Source of the DNA: an uncultured Acidobacteriota bacterium
GTDB lineage: Bacteria > Acidobacteriota > Blastocatellia > Pyrinomonadales > Pyrinomonadaceae
Direction: 5' to 3'
Assembly (NCBI GenBank): GCA_937859595.1
Contig: CALMAH010000019.1
Span: 1-52,119 of the forward strand
Length of the DNA stretch: 52,119 nt
The notes below the pieces were generated by a model. The model ran no database searches. It was not told the origin of the DNA and saw nothing but the letters and a program-made list of their open reading frames with translations. Made by a program: the position numbers and the translations under genes. This document shows, piece by piece, positions 32,575 through 39,868 of this stretch; position 1 is the first letter of the stretch, and the number at the start of each line of letters is the position of its first letter.

Positions 32575-33009
32575 ATGAAAAAGATATTTGCTATTGCAGT
32601 ATTATTCACATTCGCGATAATGACGGCCGTGCCGGAGACATTTGGACAGACGAGACGGTATCGCGACAGGAGCAACACTAAGGGATTAGCGACGAACGCC
32701 GCGATCGTTGGCGGCGGTACCGTGATCGGAGCGTTGATCGGCGGCAAAAAGGGGGCGGCCATCGGGGCAGGAAGCGGCCTGATATACGCTACAAGTCGAA
32801 ACGGGACGAAACGTCGTTACGCGAACAGCAACACCCGTCGGGCGCTTAAGGTTGCCGGCGGAACGCTCGTCGGTGCAGGTGTAGGCGGGTTTGCAGGAAA
32901 GCGTGGTGCCGCGATCGGTGCTCTGGCAGGAGCGGGTGCGACGTATCTTTACACAAAGAACGGACGCCGATACTACAGAGCGCGAGACGGACGTATCTTT
33001 TACAGATAG
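32575..33009 (+). CDS. Exported glycine-zipper protein
   Basis: 144 residues with a signal peptide (IFAIAVLFTFAIMTAVPETFG). Two glycine-zipper segments follow: VGGGTVIGALIGGKKGAAIGAGSG (about 44-67) and VAGGTLVGAGVGGFAGKRGAAIGALAGAG (about 93-121), each with repeated G-x3-G spacing, separated and followed by very basic Arg/Tyr/Asn-rich stretches. Such YMGG-like or glycine-zipper proteins sit in or against the outer membrane; the basic tail may bind envelope polymers (inference). Its own 250-bp upstream region and a strong terminator downstream suggest a monocistronic unit. Confidence 0.8.
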   Translation: MKKIFAIAVLFTFAIMTAVPETFGQTRRYRDRSNTKGLATNAAIVGGGTVIGALIGGKKGAAIGAGSGLIYATSRNGTKRRYANSNTRRALKVAGGTLVGAGVGGFAGKRGAAIGALAGAGATYLYTKNGRRYYRARDGRIFYR

Positions 33010-33033
33010 TCATTTTGTAAACTGGAATAGAAG

Positions 33034-33063
33034 GGTGGGCCTTTGACGGGCCCGCCTTTTTTT
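33034..33063 (+). terminator. Intrinsic terminator after the glycine-zipper gene
   Basis: GGTGGGCC (33034-33041) pairs with GGCCCGCC (33049-33056), including one G-T pair, across a seven-base loop and is followed by seven T. The T-run reaches the stop of the convergent histidine kinase gene. Confidence 0.85.
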
Positions 33064-34816
33064 ATTTTGTGTCTATCGGCAGGCTGACCGCAAAGGTTGT
33101 GCCGCGGGGGCCGCTTTCGCTGATGTCAATGGTACCGCCGTGCGCGGTTACGATCCCATAACAGACAGCGAGGCCCAATCCGGTACCTCGACCTGCCGGT
33201 TTTGTCGTAAAGAACGGGTCAAAAACGTGTCGCTGGGCCGATTCGGTCATGCCGGAGCCTGTATCCGACACCTTGGCTACGACCTTGCCGCCCGAAACCA
33301 TTGTCGCTACGCGAAGCAACCCCTTTCCCTGCATTGCGTCTCTGGCATTCAAGAAAAGATTAAGGAAAACCTGCTGCAGTTGGTCGGCGTCAGCGAATAC
33401 TTCCGGCATATCCTCGGCAAGATGAAGTTCGAGTTCAAGTTTCTGAAATTCGGCATCGAAGGCTGCAAGCCGAATGCTTGAACGGATCACTTCATTTATG
33501 TCCGTACGGGTCTTGGCAGCGGGCCGCAGCCGTGCAAAATCGGTAAGGTCTTTCGTGACTCGCTTGATCCGGTCTATCTGTTCGAGTATCAGGGCGTGCT
33601 GTTCAATATCGTTGCCGTTTGAACGTGCCTCTCGTTCGAGCATTTGGACCATCGACGATATAGCAGCCAGCGGATTATTGACCTCGTGAGCGACACCGGC
33701 CGCAAGCGTACCGATAGCCGCGAGGCGGTCGCTTCTGAGGAGTTGATCGTTCATGGATCTTAGCTTCTCGATATCGGCAGCCATTTTGCGGCTCATCTCG
33801 TTGAACGAATCGGCGAGCAGCCCTATCTCATCATTGCTTTTTCTTAGATCTGCCTCGGTCCCATAGTTTCCTTCCGTTACGCTGACGGCGGCCACGGTTA
33901 TCCGCTGCAGCGGTCGCGAAACGGTCCGGACGATCAGCAGCAGAAGGAGAAGATTGGGCACCAGGGCAGAAACCACGCTGAAGACAAGATATTTTCGCCA
34001 CGCCTCAAAATCCATACCGTTTCTAAATGCCCACCACGCGATCGGCACCTGAAAGACGAAAAAACTAAAGATAGCAACGGAAGCAATGCTAAGAGCAACC
34101 TTGTAAGTCAGGGGAAAAAGGCGGAATTGGTCTAAAGCGGTTTGGAGCGAAAACAACCGGAAGTTCGAAATGGCATAGGCGTAGATGATCACACCCGGCA
34201 AAACGAAGATGGAGCTGTACGGCAGCAGCCGATAGTCGTCGAAGTAGGGAAGAATGATGTTCGCAAAGGTCTTGAGCACACCGGTTATGACGACCGCCCA
34301 GAGGATGGCGCCAACCTGCTGGCCCATCTGCGTTCTTTTGAATCGACGGTACTTGGTATAGAGAACCCCGGTGCCAAAAAAGTAAACAAAGTAAACGTAG
34401 GCTACAAAGAGATAAGCAAGCGGCGAGAGCTCGATGTAAAAGGCACCGTTTTCGAAACCCACACGAGTCCAAAGCAGCCCGAACAGTGCCGTTGGTATTA
34501 GGATCAGGCCGGGAGCAAACAAAACAGCAGCCCGCTTCCTCGGTGTTCGAGCATTTTCCGGAAACACCCATGCGAAGACCGAGAGGGCGAACTGCATCAA
34601 CATCGCAATAATAAAACTTGCGGCTACCCACCATCCCTCTCCGAAGGCTTCGTCGTGAAAGTTCCAGAAGACGAGGTCTTTTGTGGTCCAAAGTGCCAGG
34701 AATAGAATGAAGGCAGCGAAGGTCTGATTGCTCCGCTGGCGCGGGTCGGCAACAAAAACATAGAAGCCCAGGAGGACAAGCAGAAACAGGGCGAATAGAT
34801 GCAGAAGTACGAGCAT
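33062..34816 (-). CDS. Membrane sensor histidine kinase
   Basis: 584 residues. The N-terminal half has about eight hydrophobic helices (first LLHLFALFLLVLLGFYVFV), a multi-helix membrane sensor module like the 7TM-type kinases. This is followed by HAMP (RPLQRITVAAVSVTEGNYG), a dimerisation domain with phospho-accepting H377 in GVAHEVNNPLAAI, and an ATPase domain with NLFLNARDAM (N box), DTGSGM and GRGTGLGLAVCYG. It resembles AtoS/ZraS-like kinases that usually serve sigma54 activators. No regulator is adjacent; NtrX and the 1549 regulator are the only receivers in the window. Upstream codons remain open without a standard start, so the N-terminus may be longer. Confidence 0.87.
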   Translation of the reverse strand: MLVLLHLFALFLLVLLGFYVFVADPRQRSNQTFAAFILFLALWTTKDLVFWNFHDEAFGEGWWVAASFIIAMLMQFALSVFAWVFPENARTPRKRAAVLFAPGLILIPTALFGLLWTRVGFENGAFYIELSPLAYLFVAYVYFVYFFGTGVLYTKYRRFKRTQMGQQVGAILWAVVITGVLKTFANIILPYFDDYRLLPYSSIFVLPGVIIYAYAISNFRLFSLQTALDQFRLFPLTYKVALSIASVAIFSFFVFQVPIAWWAFRNGMDFEAWRKYLVFSVVSALVPNLLLLLLIVRTVSRPLQRITVAAVSVTEGNYGTEADLRKSNDEIGLLADSFNEMSRKMAADIEKLRSMNDQLLRSDRLAAIGTLAAGVAHEVNNPLAAISSMVQMLEREARSNGNDIEQHALILEQIDRIKRVTKDLTDFARLRPAAKTRTDINEVIRSSIRLAAFDAEFQKLELELHLAEDMPEVFADADQLQQVFLNLFLNARDAMQGKGLLRVATMVSGGKVVAKVSDTGSGMTESAQRHVFDPFFTTKPAGRGTGLGLAVCYGIVTAHGGTIDISESGPRGTTFAVSLPIDTK

Positions 34817-34871
34817 CGGATAGATGATAATTCCCGCAGCCCGCCGGACAAAGTCCTTAACCGAAGTATAT

Positions 34872-35576
34872 TTATCTGGAAAGCCTGAACTTCAGGTTGA
34901 TCCCAATGCCGTTGATGTTGCGGATGTGACCCGAACGATTTCTTCGGTTCAAATAGAGTAGTTCAAATGAAAATGACCGATTGACATGTTTCGATATACC
35001 CACAGAAAACTCGTTCGAACTGAATCTGGCGTCTCGTGCCTCAAAAAAGACCTCGTTGGCGACGAATGGGGTAACAACCTCTTTGCGGTCTATCCGGATA
35101 GGATAACGGGCGGTGAGTTTGTTTCGCAGCCGGACAGAATCGCGGTTTGCGTGCCGAAGCCGATATTCGACCCGTCCGCGGTATCTTAGTTCGACGGGGG
35201 CAGGCTTCCAGCCTGTGGAAACATCGAGACGAAATCGCTGTTCAGTCTCTTTGCTGTTTCGAATAGGCTCCCCGAGGCGAAAATAGTAGCTTGGCGTAAG
35301 CGTCACTTTTCGGCTCAATCGGAGATCAAATCCGAAACCCAAACGTCGATCGACCGGATATAAGCGGTTCTGACCTAAACGAAGGGTTCCGAGAATGAAC
35401 AGCGAGACCGAGTCCGTCAACTGTTCATTAATTTTGGACTGTTTCAATGGGATAACGACCGTGGTCTCGCTCCAAACCTGGAAATCATCGTCGTCTGCCG
35501 AATCCTGGGCCAAACAATCGAAGGCCACGATCGAAATGATGATCAAACTGAAAAACGGCAGCGAAGCGCGGTTCAT
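34872..35576 (-). CDS. DUF2490-type outer-membrane beta-barrel protein
   Basis: 234 residues from the ATG at 35576, just before a signal peptide (FFSLIIISIVAFDCLAQ). The mature chain shows alternating beta strands typical of an 11-12-stranded barrel: FQVWSETTVVIPL at the start (the DUF2490 signature position), RLGFGFDLRLSRKVTLTPSYYFRLGE in the middle, and GIGINLKFRLSR at the C-terminus ending in an aromatic/basic strand. DUF2490 proteins are outer-membrane barrels of unproven function. It lies 55 nt upstream of the histidine kinase gene in the same orientation, so cotranscription is possible. Confidence 0.8.
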   Translation of the reverse strand: MNRASLPFFSLIIISIVAFDCLAQDSADDDDFQVWSETTVVIPLKQSKINEQLTDSVSLFILGTLRLGQNRLYPVDRRLGFGFDLRLSRKVTLTPSYYFRLGEPIRNSKETEQRFRLDVSTGWKPAPVELRYRGRVEYRLRHANRDSVRLRNKLTARYPIRIDRKEVVTPFVANEVFFEARDARFSSNEFSVGISKHVNRSFSFELLYLNRRNRSGHIRNINGIGINLKFRLSR

Positions 35577-35719
35577 TACGGGCTCTAGGCGTCGTTGACT
35601 GTTGACACGTGACCGGTCTCCCAAAAAAAAGACCGCATCATTTGTATCAAAGTCCGTAGACTGAGGTTACAACTAAGTTACGACAATGTTACAGAAAGAC
35701 TAGCAGTGCGTTGGTAGAT

Positions 35720-36376
35720 TTACAAACTGAGAATGTATCCGCATATGGAGAGGGTGATGCCGGCTGCTATCGGGGCAAAATGTCGGAGGTCCACGTGACT
35801 GTCCCGTTCCAATAGACGTGTAAGGACAGCAAAAACCGGAAGTGAAACCCCGCCGACGACGGTGCCGATGATCGCGCCGGGAATTGCTCCGAAGACAAAG
35901 AAAAAAACTCCTCCAGCCAAGCCCGAAAGGGCTCCCCATGCAGCCCCGAGCAGCGTTAACAGGACTATGGCCGGTAAGGCCCGCCATTCAAAAAAGATGC
36001 GGGCATATTTTTCTACTCGTTTCCCGAGGAAGTAGCCCATTACACCGGTTATCGCGGCAGCCAATACAAATAAAGCGGAGATAAGCGAAAAGCTTGGTGA
36101 GACAGTTTGAACATCGGCCAGGAGGCGTATCGCGATCGCCAATGTAGGGAACAATCCGAGAGAGAGACCAAAGAGCGAATAAGCCTGCGATGTAAGCAAC
36201 GGGTATCTGAATGTTTCAACCCCGCCCAAACGAGATCTCTTCAGCGAAACCTCGCGTTCGCGTTCCAATTCTTTGTTTACATGCAATAAGACTTCAAGCC
36301 TTTGTCGAACCCCTTCTAGTTCGTCATCTTCAAAGCTTGACCCCCTTGCTCGGCCTGATCTGTACTGCGGATCCAT
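35720..36376 (-). CDS. Membrane protein of unknown function
   Basis: 218 residues. The N-terminal 60 residues are cytoplasmic-type and charged, with a likely coiled coil (EGVRQRLEVLLHVNKELERERE). About five transmembrane segments follow (LFGLSLGLFPTLAIAI, SLISALFVLAAAITGVMGY, LPAIVLLTLLGAAWGALSGLAGGVFFFVFG, IIGTVVGGVSLPVFAVL, IAAGITLSICGYILSL) with Gly-rich helix packing. The ATG at 36376 has GGAG about nine bases upstream and lies inside the preceding gene, a 61-nt overlap, so the two are translationally coupled. No named family is recognised. Confidence 0.7.
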   Translation of the reverse strand: MDPQYRSGRARGSSFEDDELEGVRQRLEVLLHVNKELEREREVSLKRSRLGGVETFRYPLLTSQAYSLFGLSLGLFPTLAIAIRLLADVQTVSPSFSLISALFVLAAAITGVMGYFLGKRVEKYARIFFEWRALPAIVLLTLLGAAWGALSGLAGGVFFFVFGAIPGAIIGTVVGGVSLPVFAVLTRLLERDSHVDLRHFAPIAAGITLSICGYILSL

Positions 36377-37029
36377 GTCGATATCTCCATATCAGTTCCC
36401 GTTCCCGGTTCGCTCGTTTGCTCAACGTCTCGTATGAGATCCAGGAGTTTCTTGTCATCGACGGCAATGGCGACCCTGGCGACAATATCCATAAGCCGCT
36501 CGGCATCCGTAGGTCCGAGGAGCGTGATCCGCCCCCGAATGCTCAACATCAAAGAATGCCGTGCATCACTCAGATGTCTTTCAAGCCGGTTTCGGTTGCG
36601 TCGGCTGATGCATTCCAAGGCGACGGATTCGTTTGGATGGCCGCTTATCGAAAAGATCGTCGTTTCGACTATGGCATGTCCATCTTCTGCAAGGGCCTCT
36701 GACAGGCCGACGAACCGATCGATCCTGTAGGCGAGACTATCTTTCCCAAATTCTGAGAATCGTGTGTCGGATAATTTGACAAAGATTCTTTCGGGTTCCG
36801 TGATAGGTTTTCCGAGATTTTTACGCTTGTATCTGATAGGACGGCTTTTTCTTTCGCTGAACGCGACCACTAGGAAACGGATCGCAAAACGCGGCCAGGT
36901 GACCAGGTCGATCAACGGCTTAAAGATCACTCTCCCACCATGATCGTACCTATTTTGCTGAAGCAATGAATACATTCCGACCGGTGCGCCGAATGTAAAA
37001 TAAATGATCGCTATGTCGAAAAGTGTCAT
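36316..37029 (-). CDS. Unknown protein with one N-terminal membrane helix
   Basis: 237 residues. One hydrophobic segment at the start (LFDIAIIYFTFGAPVGMYSLL), then a soluble mostly helical chain (LAYRIDRFVGLSEALAEDG, LERHLSDARHSLMLSI, DAERLMDIVARVAIAVDDKKLLDLIRDVEQ) and a short hydrophilic tail that overlaps the next gene. No family is recognised. A -10-like TATACT lies three bases before the ATG, which would give a leaderless transcript. The pair with the following membrane protein is probably functional, because the overlap requires cotranscription. Confidence 0.65.
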   Translation of the reverse strand: MTLFDIAIIYFTFGAPVGMYSLLQQNRYDHGGRVIFKPLIDLVTWPRFAIRFLVVAFSERKSRPIRYKRKNLGKPITEPERIFVKLSDTRFSEFGKDSLAYRIDRFVGLSEALAEDGHAIVETTIFSISGHPNESVALECISRRNRNRLERHLSDARHSLMLSIRGRITLLGPTDAERLMDIVARVAIAVDDKKLLDLIRDVEQTSEPGTGTDMEISTWIRSTDQAEQGGQALKMTN

Positions 37030-37032
37030 CTA

Positions 37033-37038
37033 AGTATA
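37033..37038 (-). promoter_or_regulatory. Candidate -10 box giving a leaderless mRNA
   Basis: On the minus strand TATACT ends three bases before the ATG at 37029, with TGGAAC 17 bp further upstream as a weak -35. Transcription would begin at or next to the start codon. Confidence 0.35.
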
Positions 37039-37281
37039 ACTCTGGCAAAAAATGTTCCATTTGGTGTGTGTCCGCATTCGCTGCAGTGTGGCGTCTAGAC
37101 AGTAGGAGATACGGGCATCCCGGCTTGAAGCGGGAACTTTTCGACCCGGTATTTCGTTAAGTTTTATTAGCAGAACGCAAAAAATCCGTGCATCCGGTTC
37201 GCAAAATGCAAATAATTTGTTGGCGATCGGAGATAAACCGAAAGGAAAATGCAAAAAAAAGACTTCCGTACGTCAAATTGT
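37039..37281. other. Divergent intergenic region with A-tracts
   Basis: No gene. Repeated short A-tract motifs (GCAAAAAA, GCAAAATGCAAAT, GAAAATGCAAAAAAAA) lie 25-115 bp upstream of the sigma54 promoter, where bending proteins or activators could act. I find no exact copy of the glnA-type ACAGAAATGTAG repeat. Confidence 0.4.
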
Positions 37282-37296
37282 GGCACGCTCATTGCA
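37282..37296 (+). promoter_or_regulatory. Sigma54 (-24/-12) promoter of a small gene
   Basis: TGGCACGCTCATTGCA (37281-37296) is an essentially perfect match to the TGGCAC-N5-TTGCA consensus, with GG at 37282-37283 and GC at 37294-37295 and ten bases between. The start should be near 37307, leaving a ~68-nt leader to the ATG at 37375, the same length as at glnA. Confidence 0.85.
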
Positions 37297-37374
37297 CTAA
37301 TTTCTGGCGTAAGGTTCAAAAGATCAGTAGATCTCCCACTTTTTGATCGAAACTAATACAAGGAGGATGCAATT

Positions 37375-37593
37375 ATGACCAACAAAGCGAAAGTACGTGT
37401 TATAAAGAAGAACGATATTGCTGTGAAGAACAAGCCCGCGCCGGCTGAGACTAAGTCAAAGCGAGAGGCGGCTCGTGAAATGGTATCGACGGTCTCGACG
37501 TGGGTGAATGATTTCCAGTCACGAAAGCGGGATGAGACGAAGATCGCGTTCGAACAGCTCTTTGCACAACACCCACAGCCATCCGAGTCCTAG
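37375..37593 (+). CDS. Small protein under sigma54 control, function unknown
   Basis: 72 residues with a strong ribosome site (AAGGAGG, seven bases before the ATG). The N-terminal 30 residues are Lys-rich and probably disordered (KVRVIKKNDIAVKNKPAPA); residues about 30-62 form one amphipathic helix (REAAREMVSTVSTWVNDFQ then DETKIAFEQLF) and the end is short and hydrophilic. It has no signal peptide, membrane helix or cysteine. The clear promoter and ribosome site make it a real gene. It may bind nucleic acid or a partner protein, but nothing in the sequence decides this. The next gene starts 195 bp away. Confidence 0.8.
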   Translation: MTNKAKVRVIKKNDIAVKNKPAPAETKSKREAAREMVSTVSTWVNDFQSRKRDETKIAFEQLFAQHPQPSES

Positions 37594-37788
37594 GCTCCGT
37601 CTCCTTTTATCCCATATCGGGGCCTCGCTCTAAATCATTTGATCGCAATTAGTTAGCTAAAGCGTCAGCAGGATGCAGATGGCCGGATAGCGCCCGGCGG
37701 CAAAAATTTGTATCTTGCTTCGTCAGTTGCGTATGTGGTGACGTCGCTGGTATTCTCTAGGTCGTTCACTCATCAACAATAGCGTTTT

Positions 37789-38550
37789 ATGGAAGGCAAG
37801 GTTGCAATCGTAACCGGTGCAAGCAGCGGTATCGGCCGAAGCACCGCACTGGCACTGGCGGCAAGGGGTGCGCGAGTTGTCGCGGTCGGGCGAAATGAAG
37901 CGGACCTAGGCTCGCTACGGGACGCGGCGAGGGATCTCCCGGGGAACCTCCAGATCCATTTGGCGGACGTAACGGAGTTGTCTCAAGTTGACCGTCTTGT
38001 GTCAGAAACGGCCGAGTCAGTGTGTCAAATTGACATACTTGTCAATGCCGCAGGGATCTTACGGAGCGGTTCGACCGAAAACACGACCTTGGATGATTGG
38101 GACAAGATGATGGACGTCAACCTACGGTCGGTGTTCTATCTGATGCAGAAGTGCATTCCGTACCTGGAAGCGACAAGAGGGAATATAGTAAATGTTTCGA
38201 GCGTAACGGGAACAAGGGCGTTTCCGGGGGTCGTAGCCTATTGCGTTTCTAAGGCCGGGCTTGACCAATTAACGAGGTGCGCCGCGCTCGAACTGGCTCC
38301 GAAGGGCATCCGCGTAAATGCGGTCAATCCCGGCGTAGTTGAAACGAACCTCCACAAACGTGGGGGAATGAGCGATGACGATTACGAGACATTTCTCGAA
38401 AATACAAAGAATACGCACCCACTTGGACGCCCGGGCAAGCCGGACGAGATCGCTGAACTGATCGTTTTCCTGGCCTCGGATGCGGCCGGGTGGATAACGG
38501 GAGCGACCTACGCGATAGACGGCGGACGGGCCCAGACCTGTGCAAGATAA
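37789..38550 (+). CDS. Short-chain dehydrogenase/reductase
   Basis: 253 residues, classical SDR size. Cofactor motif TGASSGIG (9-16), NAAG (about 87-90), catalytic Ser in NVSSVTG and Y-x3-K in YCVSKAG, then NAVNPGVVETN and the C-terminal FLASDAAGWITGATYAIDGG typical of FabG-like enzymes. The residue after the first beta strand (VGRNEADL) suggests NADP preference, as Arg follows Gly. The substrate cannot be told from sequence. The next gene follows 36 nt downstream. Confidence 0.9.
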   Translation: MEGKVAIVTGASSGIGRSTALALAARGARVVAVGRNEADLGSLRDAARDLPGNLQIHLADVTELSQVDRLVSETAESVCQIDILVNAAGILRSGSTENTTLDDWDKMMDVNLRSVFYLMQKCIPYLEATRGNIVNVSSVTGTRAFPGVVAYCVSKAGLDQLTRCAALELAPKGIRVNAVNPGVVETNLHKRGGMSDDDYETFLENTKNTHPLGRPGKPDEIAELIVFLASDAAGWITGATYAIDGGRAQTCAR

Positions 38551-38586
38551 ATGGAAAAAATTCAGCGGACGGCAGGTTAACGAGAA

Positions 38587-39363
38587 TTGAGGATCCAGCT
38601 ACTGCCAAGTACCTTTGACGAGGACGGCGCGGCATCACCGGGCCAGCATCTGACCTGTTTTGTCATAAACGACAATGTGGCGATCGATGCCGGAAGCCTT
38701 GGGATGGCCGCGAACGATCGTCAACGCAAACAGGTTCGTGACATCGTACTTTCACATGCCCATCTGGATCATATCGCCGGGCTTCCACTTTTTATTGACG
38801 ACCTCTTTGCGACACTTGAGAGCCCTATAAGGATCCACGCCTCTGTCGAGATCATAGACGCATTAGAGACAAGCATCTTTAACTGGTCGGTTTACCCGAA
38901 GTTTTCCGAGCTAGATAACGCACACGGCAAGGTTCTCGAATATGTGGCGTTTGAGCCGAATACACCTTTTGCGTTGAGAGGCCTGGAGATCACTCCATTC
39001 AGTGTGAACCACAAAGTGCCGAGTTTCGGATTCATCGTTTCCGATACGCGATCTAAGATACTTATCACGGGCGACACCGCAGAAATGGACGACCTATTGG
39101 AGACAGTCGAGCAAGCGGGCGATCTGGATGCGATCCTGATAGAGTGTGCATTTCCGAACGAGATGGCCGAGCTCGCAGAGATCTCTCATCATCTTACGCC
39201 GGCCCGGCTGGCGAACCAGCTAAAGGAACTTCGCCCCGGTTCCTGCCGGATCTACTGCGTAAACCTGAAGCCGATGTATCGAGACAGGATCATCAGCCAG
39301 CTGGCGGATCTGGATGTGCCGGATCTGTCTGTATTTGAGGTCGGAAGGGCCTATGATCTCTGA
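38587..39363 (+). CDS. Metallo-beta-lactamase-fold hydrolase, class II cAMP phosphodiesterase-like
   Basis: 258 residues from a TTG start. Metal-site motif SHAHLDHIAGLPLFIDDLF (H-x-H-x-D-H), a later histidine in SVNHKVPSFGFIV, the bridging aspartate in LITGDTAEMD and a final histidine in EISHHLTP. The HAHLDHI-G-L form and order resemble class II cyclic-nucleotide phosphodiesterases (yeast PDE1/bacterial CpdP type) rather than beta-lactamases. A role in hydrolysing cAMP or another cyclic nucleotide is plausible but unproven. It is probably cotranscribed with the SDR gene. Its 3' end overlaps the convergent small gene by 13 nt. Confidence 0.8.
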   Translation: MRIQLLPSTFDEDGAASPGQHLTCFVINDNVAIDAGSLGMAANDRQRKQVRDIVLSHAHLDHIAGLPLFIDDLFATLESPIRIHASVEIIDALETSIFNWSVYPKFSELDNAHGKVLEYVAFEPNTPFALRGLEITPFSVNHKVPSFGFIVSDTRSKILITGDTAEMDDLLETVEQAGDLDAILIECAFPNEMAELAEISHHLTPARLANQLKELRPGSCRIYCVNLKPMYRDRIISQLADLDVPDLSVFEVGRAYDL

Positions 39364-39593
39364 TCGGGTTTTGAAGCCCGGGTGCGGCGGAAAACAATAG
39401 GTTCAAACGATGCCTGTCGGTGCTGATCAGGAAAATCATAGAGAGAAACCCGGCCATTGGAATGCACGGTCTTGATGCGAAAGGTTCTTTCCTCACGCGT
39501 CTTACCGGGCATTATCTCTGCCCGGAACGTTACCTGCATTTCGGGCCTGGCCCATACGTCTCCCGAACCTTGCTTTGATCTATTGTTCGACAT
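39351..39593 (-). CDS. Small conserved-looking hypothetical protein
   Basis: 80 residues. A hydrophilic start, then a compact beta-type core VTFRAEIMPGKTREERTFRI, KTVHSNGRVSLYDFPDQHRQASFEPIVF and a basic tail. The motif V-x-SNGRV-x-L-x-x-x-x-x-QH-x-x-x-x-FEP looks like a small nucleic-acid or ligand-binding beta domain, but I cannot name a family. The ATG overlaps the end of the upstream 59-residue gene by 14 nt. It is convergent with the phosphodiesterase-like gene and overlaps its stop. Confidence 0.6.
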   Translation of the reverse strand: MSNNRSKQGSGDVWARPEMQVTFRAEIMPGKTREERTFRIKTVHSNGRVSLYDFPDQHRQASFEPIVFRRTRASKPDQRS

Positions 39594-39759
39594 CTGTTTC
39601 GCTGATCCCTATCCGTTTCTTGTGTTTTGAGTGTCGTTGCGAAGGGTGGATCTTTTCTTCAGGCCGGTCACTGCTGATCTTATGTCCGGGCGGCGCAGTC
39701 GGTTTTCGGATCGACTCATAGATCGAGCGCTTTCGTCTTTTCTTTTTGCCGCCGGACAC
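39580..39759 (-). CDS. Very basic 59-residue protein
   Basis: GTG start at 39759, TAG at 39580-39582. The sequence is Lys/Arg/His-rich: SGGKKKRRKRSIYESIRKP, then TAPPGHKISSDRPEEKIH and HSKHKKRIGISETDVEQ. The YESIRKP-x-APPG core looks like a real short motif and not random composition. A TATACT box with an upstream TG (extended -10) sits eight bases before the start at 39768-39773. The stop overlaps the ATG of the 80-residue gene, so both form one translational unit. It could bind RNA or DNA; this is inference from charge only. Confidence 0.55.
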   Translation of the reverse strand: MSGGKKKRRKRSIYESIRKPTAPPGHKISSDRPEEKIHPSQRHSKHKKRIGISETDVEQ

Positions 39760-39868
39760 CGATTCCGAGTATAACAGAAATTACGAACTTACCGGACGCT
39801 CCAGAAATTGTATTGGGACGTCAGGCCAATAACCGTCGGGATCGGTACATCCCGCATTGGCTGAGAGT

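Noticed and set aside
37600..37788. Hairpin GCCGG/CCGGC before the SDR gene as a terminator or riboswitch
   Set aside because: Stem of five bases with no T-run and no other structure; not distinguishable from chance.
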